In this document: in pieces, positions 15,101-18,604 of the stretch
How the letters are laid out: every line of letters begins with the position of its first letter
Position numbering within the stretch: the first letter of the stretch is position 1
Source of the DNA: Luteococcus sp043424415
Lineage (GTDB): Bacteria; Actinomycetota; Actinomycetes; Propionibacteriales; Propionibacteriaceae
Length of the DNA: 18,604 bases
Assembly (NCBI RefSeq): GCF_043424415.1
Contig: NZ_JBHWOO010000016.1
Location: forward strand, 1 to 18,604
Direction of reading: 5' to 3'
Program-made: the position numbers and the translations under genes
Notes under the pieces: model-generated
Databases searched by the model: none
The model's input: the letters and a program-made list of their open reading frames with translations, nothing else
Told to the model about the DNA's origin: nothing

Positions 15101-17131
15101 ACCTGGAGCGGTTCGCCATGGTTCGCCGGAGCCATGGACGAGACCGCCGTCTACGGCCAGGTGCTGTCCGCCGACCAGGTGCGCGCCCACTACCGGGCCT
15201 CGGCTGCCACCCGCAACCAGGACCCGGAGCCCAGCTTCACCGTCACCTGCAGCGGAGCGACCTGCACCTTCGACGCCTCGGCCAGCACCGATCCCGACGG
15301 CATCGTCGGCTCCCACTCCTGGGACTTCGGCGACGGCACCAGGGCCACCGGTGTGAAGGCCACCCGCACCTTCACGACCGGTGGCACCCACACCGTCACC
15401 CTGACGGTGGCCGATGACCAGGCCGCCAGGGCGACCACCACCCGCCAGGTGAGCGTCACCGTCGACAACAAGGCGCCGGTGGCCGACATCAAGGCCACCT
15501 GTGACGGACTGGACTGCACCTTCGACGGCACCGGCTCGACCGACGCCGAGGGCCCGGTCAAGTCCTACCTGTGGGACTTCGGTGACGGCACCACCAGCAC
15601 CGAGCCCAAGGCGGCGCACGGCTACGCCAAGGCCGGCACCTACACCGCCACCCTGACGGTGACCGATGCCGACGGTGCGCGCACCACCAGCACGCACCAG
15701 GTGGTGCTCACGCCCGAGAACGTCGCCCCGACGGCAGCTTTCACGCCCACCGTCGACGACCTGGCGTTGAGCGTCGACGCCTCGGCCAGCACCGACCCCG
15801 ACGGCACCATCGCCTCCTATGCCTGGGACTTCGGCGACGGCACCATGGCCACCGGGGTGAAGGCCACCCACACCTATGCCGAGCCGGGCACCTACCCGGT
15901 CATCCTGACGGTCACCGACGACAAGGGCGGCACCAACAGCCGCACCGTCGAGGTCACCGCCGCAGGGCCCACCAACCAGCCCCCGACGGCCACCTTCGAT
16001 GCCCTCGTCGACGGCCGTAGCGTGGCCTTCGATGCCAGCCCCAGCAGCGATCCCGACGGGACCATCGTCAGCTGGGAGTGGGCCTTCGGTGACGGAACCA
16101 CCGGCACCGGCGAGACGGTGACGCACACCTATCCCGATGCCGGCAGCTACACCGCCACGCTGACCGTCACCGACGACAGCGGGCAGAAGGTGACCACCAC
16201 CCGGGCCGTCACCATCGCCGAGAAGGCCAACCAGGCCCCGACGGCCGCCTTCACCGGCACCGTCGACGGCCTCGCCCTGCAGCTGGATGCCAGCGGCTCC
16301 ACCGACGCCGACGGCTCCATCGCCAGCTACGAGTGGACCTTCACCGACGGCAGCACCGCCACCGGCCGCACGGTGCAGCACGTCTTCACCGAGGCCGGCA
16401 GCCAGGAGGTGAGGCTCACCGTCGTCGATGATGCGGGCGCCAAGGCCACCACCAGCCAGGGCTTCACGGTGGTGGCCCCGCTGGCCCCGGCCCCGGAGGC
16501 GACGGTCATCGCCCGCGATGCCTTCGGCCAGACCGAGACCCGCTGGGGCACCGCCGACCTGGGCGGCGCCTGGAGCCACCCGGTGGCCCCTGCCGCCTTC
16601 ACCACCGATGGCAGTGCCGGGCTGCAGGAACTGGGCGCCGGCAGATCGGCCCGGGCCCTGCTCACCGGAGTCCAGGCCAGCGATGTCACCATCGGGGCCG
16701 ACCTGTCCGTCGACCGCATCCCCACCGGCTCCGGCCTCTACAGCCAGCTGCTGGCCCGCCAGGGCAGCACCGGCTACTACGGGCTGGGCACCCGCTGGCG
16801 TCCCGACGGCAAGCTGGAACTGCTGGTCTACCGCAACAGCGGGGGAGTGACCAGCACCCTCAAGCAGGCCGCCGTCAGCGGCACCACCTACCGGCCCGGT
16901 AGCGTCCTGCACGTCCGCTTCGAGGTGAGTGGCTCGCCGGCCACCCTCTCGGGCAGTCTCTGGGCCGACGGCCAGCAGCCCCCGGCCACCGCGCAGATCA
17001 GCGTCACCGACGCCACCGCGGCGCTCCAGCGCCCCGGGGCGGTCGGGACCCACGCCTATCTCTCGGGCAGCACCACCAACGGTCCGGTCACCCTGGCCAT
17101 GGACAACTTCGTCGTCACCAAGGAGAACTGA
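12167..17131 (+). CDS. Secreted beta-propeller/Fn3/2xLamG/5xPKD multidomain protein (paralogue 2)
   Basis: The 1654-residue protein starts at ATG 12167 with GAAGAG nine bases upstream. Residues 1-34 are a signal peptide. The propeller (about 45-440) aligns with that of paralogue 1, including the same Cys318/His319...Cys341 cluster (WLADCHGDSYDAT, SHHHTC). An Fn3-like domain (about 452-546) follows, then LamG1 (about 550-782) and LamG2 (about 793-1016). Five PKD domains run from about 1017 to 1437, with WDFGDGT in the first three, WAFGDGT in the fourth and WTFTDGS in the fifth. A jelly-roll-like module (about 1448-1654, starting ARDAFGQTETRWG) ends the protein. LamG2 resembles the single LamG of paralogue 1 more than LamG1 does. 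There is no sortase motif. The PKD row probably forms a stalk that displays the propeller and lectin-like LamG domains. It overlaps the lipoprotein gene by one base, so the two are probably co-translated. Confidence 0.9.
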   Translation: MPTPLVNHALRIAASSAAATLLLLAQPATEASASVTSTYNVVPRSATDVTADALPTTQIDGIAWDQEIVGNTVYVGGEFANARPAGAAPGTQLTPRSNLLAYDLATGVLRPGFAPVVNGAVRTVTVSPDGSKLYIGGNFTAVNGQPRQRIAAFNTSDGSLDADFHPDANAEVTGIVATNEVVYFGGAFSTVDGNPRGRLAAATTGGALTGWTPVADLTVQSVVLTPDGSQVAVGGSFNAVNGQPSPGLAFINPVNGTMTPMAATQVVQNHGTTSGIYSLVNDGTNLLATGWWYGGVGSFEGVMSMEPRTGSIRWLADCHGDSYDATSMDGTTYSVSHHHTCTNMGSFNEQVPQVFERTQAFTDRATTITRHDQTGYHDFHGQPAPSRVEWAPKLEAANLSRMWQAAWTVESGQGYVVMGGEFPRVNGQPQQGLVRFARPGIGPGKSGPQYTWNWTPTATVVGTSVKIAWPANVDRDDLELTYRLYRDDRPGTPIATTTAESAWYERPVLGHLDTDLTVGKSYSYWVTATDANGNVAQSQRVRVTAGSTSIPATDYSRAVDADGAWHYWRLLENPGATTSIDWRKGNDLVLGSGVTLGQAGAIGDGTDSAARFDGTAASRSHTASAQDAPQRFTIELWMKTATTAGGKLVGFGDQPTADSRYHDRAVYMGTDGRLHFGLWNGSAKVISSATSFNDDKYHHVVASVGDGGQQLWVDGRLAAADSTTTQATQDIFGHWRVGGDQLGGWPSAEGVTNDFAGTLDEVAVYTTPLTRDQVRSHYTASGRSLPLPALPKDPYGSAVVADEPRLLWRLDETRAPVVLDASQNLTNGTWFGTPTMRTPSPVTGAAGTGVLLDGSATGIAADAHVNGPQVFSTETWFSTTSTAGGKLVGFGNERTGLSSHYDRHTWMDPEGRLHFGVYSGGFRTVDSAKAYNDGKWHHVVSSMGPNGMQMFVDGELVGTNPTATAEDFAGYWRVGGDSTWSGSPWFAGAMDETAVYGQVLSADQVRAHYRASAATRNQDPEPSFTVTCSGATCTFDASASTDPDGIVGSHSWDFGDGTRATGVKATRTFTTGGTHTVTLTVADDQAARATTTRQVSVTVDNKAPVADIKATCDGLDCTFDGTGSTDAEGPVKSYLWDFGDGTTSTEPKAAHGYAKAGTYTATLTVTDADGARTTSTHQVVLTPENVAPTAAFTPTVDDLALSVDASASTDPDGTIASYAWDFGDGTMATGVKATHTYAEPGTYPVILTVTDDKGGTNSRTVEVTAAGPTNQPPTATFDALVDGRSVAFDASPSSDPDGTIVSWEWAFGDGTTGTGETVTHTYPDAGSYTATLTVTDDSGQKVTTTRAVTIAEKANQAPTAAFTGTVDGLALQLDASGSTDADGSIASYEWTFTDGSTATGRTVQHVFTEAGSQEVRLTVVDDAGAKATTSQGFTVVAPLAPAPEATVIARDAFGQTETRWGTADLGGAWSHPVAPAAFTTDGSAGLQELGAGRSARALLTGVQASDVTIGADLSVDRIPTGSGLYSQLLARQGSTGYYGLGTRWRPDGKLELLVYRNSGGVTSTLKQAAVSGTTYRPGSVLHVRFEVSGSPATLSGSLWADGQQPPATAQISVTDATAALQRPGAVGTHAYLSGSTTNGPVTLAMDNFVVTKEN
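12311..12486 (+). repeat. Copy 2 of the 176-base segment shared with the upstream paralogue
   Basis: This is the counterpart of 8883-9058 and keeps the same gap-free register. The same offset (3428) also holds at the conserved WLADCHGDSYDAT coding segment (9681 versus 13109). The propeller halves therefore stay collinear overall, while identity is highest here. Confidence 0.85.
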
Positions 17132-17853
17132 TGAGCCCCACCAACAGCCCACGCTCCATCGGACTGGCACTGGCGACAGTGCTTGTTGCTGGCGGCCTGG
17201 CTGGATGCTCCCAGGGCGACATCCAGGTCAACCCCACCGCCGAAGCCTCGGCCAGCGCGTCGGCGAGCGTGCAGGCCTCGGCCCAGCCGCGTGCCGAGGA
17301 CAGCGCCCAGGCCAGCGGCACCGCCAGCCCCTCGCGCACGGCGCTGCCCTCCGAGGAGCCCAGCAAGGCCCCCGTCAAGCCCACCCCGGTCGTCACCCGT
17401 CCGGTCAAGGCCCCCCAGGGCGGCAGCGTGCACGCCACCGTCAAGGCCAAGCCGGTCACGAGCGCGAAGGCGGTGGACCTCAATGCCACCTCGGTGGTCT
17501 CCCAGAAGGTGCACCTGCGCCTGGCCTCGGTGAAGGCCACGCAGATCGAGGCCACCATCCCCGGCGACCGATCGGGCCCGGGCATCCAGTTCACCGTCGA
17601 GGTGGACAACCAGTCCGCCAGCCCGATCGACACCGGCGCGGCCGTGGTCAACGTCTACGGCTCCGACCAGTCGCCGGCCGACCTGAACAGCGGCGCCCCC
17701 ACGAAGGTGCTGCCGGCCACCATCCCGGCCGGCGGCAAGGCCACGGGCGTCTACTCCTTCCGGATCGACCAGGCCAAGCGCAGGCCGGTCCTGGTGGAGG
17801 TCGCGCTGGCACCCGGCCACGACGTGGCGGTCTTCCGCGGTGACATCGGCTGA
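17131..17853 (+). CDS. Lipoprotein with Ser/Ala/Pro-rich linker and C-terminal beta-sandwich-like domain
   Basis: The protein has 240 residues. ATG 17131 overlaps the stop of the large secreted-protein gene (TGATG) and has AAGGAG (17120-17125) five bases before it. The N-terminus is a lipoprotein signal with lipobox LAGC (23-26), so Cys26 would be lipidated and the protein held on the outer face of the membrane. Residues 27-105 are a low-complexity Ala/Ser/Pro/Lys linker long enough to reach into the cell wall. Residues about 110-240 look like an all-beta domain (VHLRLASVKATQIEATIPG, IQFTVEVDNQSASPIDTGAA, GKATGVYSFRIDQAKRRPVLVEVAL), similar in pattern to DUF4352-type or NEAT-like immunoglobulin folds. 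The family is not recognised with certainty. Coupling to the upstream gene suggests a shared role, perhaps anchoring or assembly, which is inference. Confidence 0.85.
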   Translation: MSPTNSPRSIGLALATVLVAGGLAGCSQGDIQVNPTAEASASASASVQASAQPRAEDSAQASGTASPSRTALPSEEPSKAPVKPTPVVTRPVKAPQGGSVHATVKAKPVTSAKAVDLNATSVVSQKVHLRLASVKATQIEATIPGDRSGPGIQFTVEVDNQSASPIDTGAAVVNVYGSDQSPADLNSGAPTKVLPATIPAGGKATGVYSFRIDQAKRRPVLVEVALAPGHDVAVFRGDIG

Positions 17854-17878
17854 CCTGCACCCTCCAGCACCACCGTCC

Positions 17879-17924
17879 ACGCCCAGGGGCTCGGGGGCAA
17901 CAGCTGCCGGGAGCCCCTGGGCGT
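17879..17924 (+). terminator. Strong stem-loop after the lipoprotein gene
   Basis: Twelve bases GCCCAGGGGCTC (17881-17892) pair perfectly with GAGCCCCTGGGC (17911-17922). Two more A-T/C-G pairs extend the stem to 14 bp (17879-17924) around an 18-base loop. It lies 25 bases after the lipoprotein stop. No T-run follows, a common situation for hairpin terminators in GC-rich actinomycetes. Confidence 0.65.
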
Positions 17925-18122
17925 CGCACGGGTCTCCACCCGGGAAAGGGCTGACGGACTGCTGAGAGGTCACTGTGCCGCACGCTGGGGGCGACGATGC
18001 CGGGGGCATACTTGGTCCTTGGCGCCCTCGGGGCCGGGCCAGCCCCGGGGTCGGGCGCCGGGTACCGCAGAGCTTCTGCGGGGCCGTGGCCCGGCCGGCG
18101 CCATCACGATCCAGGAGGACCA
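17925..18122 (+). promoter_or_regulatory. Promoter/leader region of the Wzz-like gene with nested hairpins
   Basis: CATACT (18007-18012) is a possible -10 box, without a good -35 partner. Downstream, GGCGCCGG (18054-18061) can pair with CCGGCGCC (18095-18102), enclosing a tight inner hairpin CCGCAGA-GCT-TCTGCGG (18065-18081). The outer stem ends 10 bases before the AGGAGG ribosome binding site (18113-18118), so folding could influence translation. No known riboswitch consensus was recognised. The structure is seen in the sequence; a regulatory role is inference. Confidence 0.45.
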
Positions 18123-18604
18123 ATGGACCTGCGCACCTATGTTGCGATCATTCGCAAGTACCTGCCGCTGCTCGTCATCGCGGGGCTGGTGGGGCTGCTG
18201 CTCGGTTTCGCATACTACAAGTCGCAGCCCAAGCAGTATGCGGCCGACGTGCAGTTCTACGTCAGCACCCCGGTGCCCGACGGGATCAGTGCCCAGTCCA
18301 GCGGCCAGTTCGCCACCGGCCGCATGACCTCCTACGTGGAGCTGCTCAGCAGCCAGGAACTCGGCTCCCGCGTGGTCAAGGCCAGCGGCGTCGACCTGGA
18401 CGCAGACCAGGTGGCCAGGCGGATCACGGCCACCACCACCACCGACTCGGTGCTGGTCAAGGCCCGCGTCACCGACACCGATCCGCAGCGTGCACTCAAG
18501 ATCTCCGAGGGCGTCGCCAAGGTCTTCGGCCCGATGGTCGACCAGCTCGACAACTCCGGCCGCAAGGTGCCGATCGTGCAGATCAACACCGTCTCCGCGC
18601 CCAA
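18123..18604 (+). CDS. Wzz-type polysaccharide chain-length/co-polymerase protein (5' part only)
   Basis: The frame is open for 160 codons plus two bases from ATG 18123 to the window end, so the protein is truncated by the edge. AGGAGG (18113-18118) lies four bases before the start. The short basic N-terminus MDLRTYVAIIRKYLPLL leads into a membrane helix (about 14-31). An extracytoplasmic segment opening YYKSQPKQYAADVQFYVSTP follows, then SYVELLSSQELGSRVV and DPQRALKISEGVAKVF. This is the usual N-terminal layout of Wzz/CapA chain-length determinants in Gram-positive bacteria. They set polymer length and often carry or partner a BY-type tyrosine kinase; such a kinase domain, if present, lies beyond the window. 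Together with the glycosyltransferases it supports a polymer-exporting locus. Confidence 0.88.
   Translation, partial: MDLRTYVAIIRKYLPLLVIAGLVGLLLGFAYYKSQPKQYAADVQFYVSTPVPDGISAQSSGQFATGRMTSYVELLSSQELGSRVVKASGVDLDADQVARRITATTTTDSVLVKARVTDTDPQRALKISEGVAKVFGPMVDQLDNSGRKVPIVQINTVSAP

Noticed and set aside
15216..16476. Periodic similarity suggesting a DNA repeat array or CRISPR
   Set aside because: The roughly 250-base period is that of consecutive PKD domains. Copies are diverged at DNA level and there are no short identical repeats with unique spacers.
16900..17131. A sortase (LPxTG-like) anchor at the C-terminus of the large secreted protein
   Set aside because: The C-terminus ends in a beta strand (MDNFVVTKEN) with no LPxTG, hydrophobic helix or basic tail. 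The same holds for the first paralogue.
12194..17170. A 1658-codon open frame on the minus strand, opposite the second large secreted protein
   Set aside because: It is codon-aligned with the plus-strand gene and open only because that gene uses no TTA, CTA or TCA codons. Its product is Gly/Ala/Val/Arg/His-rich with no domains, while the plus strand has clear ones.

Overview
The window comes from a very GC-rich chromosome with near-exclusive use of G/C-ending codons, 4-base ATGA gene overlaps and Ala/Pro/Thr-rich secreted proteins. This points to a high-GC Gram-positive actinomycete; family or genus cannot be read from the sequence alone. Everything here fits one theme: making a cell-surface or extracellular polysaccharide and exporting large glycan-binding proteins. 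No mobile element, rRNA, tRNA or CRISPR array was seen.

Layout. Positions 1-2085 (minus strand) hold the 5' 695 codons of a secreted right-handed beta-helix protein that runs off the left edge. A 253-base divergent region (2086-2338) with a 30-base inverted repeat separates it from a tight plus-strand operon, 2339-8446. The operon encodes a cytidylyltransferase-like protein that has lost its HxGH motif, a CDP-alcohol phosphatidyltransferase, an intact HxGH nucleotidyltransferase, a DUF1972-type GT4 glycosyltransferase, a two-domain GT2-GT4 glycosyltransferase fusion, and a membrane acyltransferase of the acyltransferase-3 family. Two stem-loops, the second a GC-rich hairpin with a T-run, close it.

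A 286-base leader with operator-like palindromes precedes two tandem paralogous secreted giants (1093 and 1654 aa). Each has a signal peptide, a beta-propeller of YVGG.F..VNG repeats, an Fn3-like domain, LamG domain(s), PKD domain(s) and a C-terminal jelly-roll-like module. The second has an extra LamG and four extra PKDs. A lipoprotein gene overlaps the second by one base. After a 14-bp hairpin and a structured leader, a Wzz-type chain-length protein begins at 18123 and runs off the right edge.

How it may work together (inference). The glycosyltransferases build a glycan. The nucleotidyltransferase and CDP-alcohol transferase could add a phospho-alcohol, or prime on a phospho-alcohol lipid. 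The acyltransferase would O-acylate it and the Wzz-like protein would set chain length or export. The propeller/LamG/PKD proteins, beta-helix protein and lipoprotein would bind or organise the product outside the cell. The most interesting points are the HxGH-less cytidylyltransferase beside an intact one, the GT2-GT4 fusion, and the locally homogenised, modularly expanded surface-protein pair.
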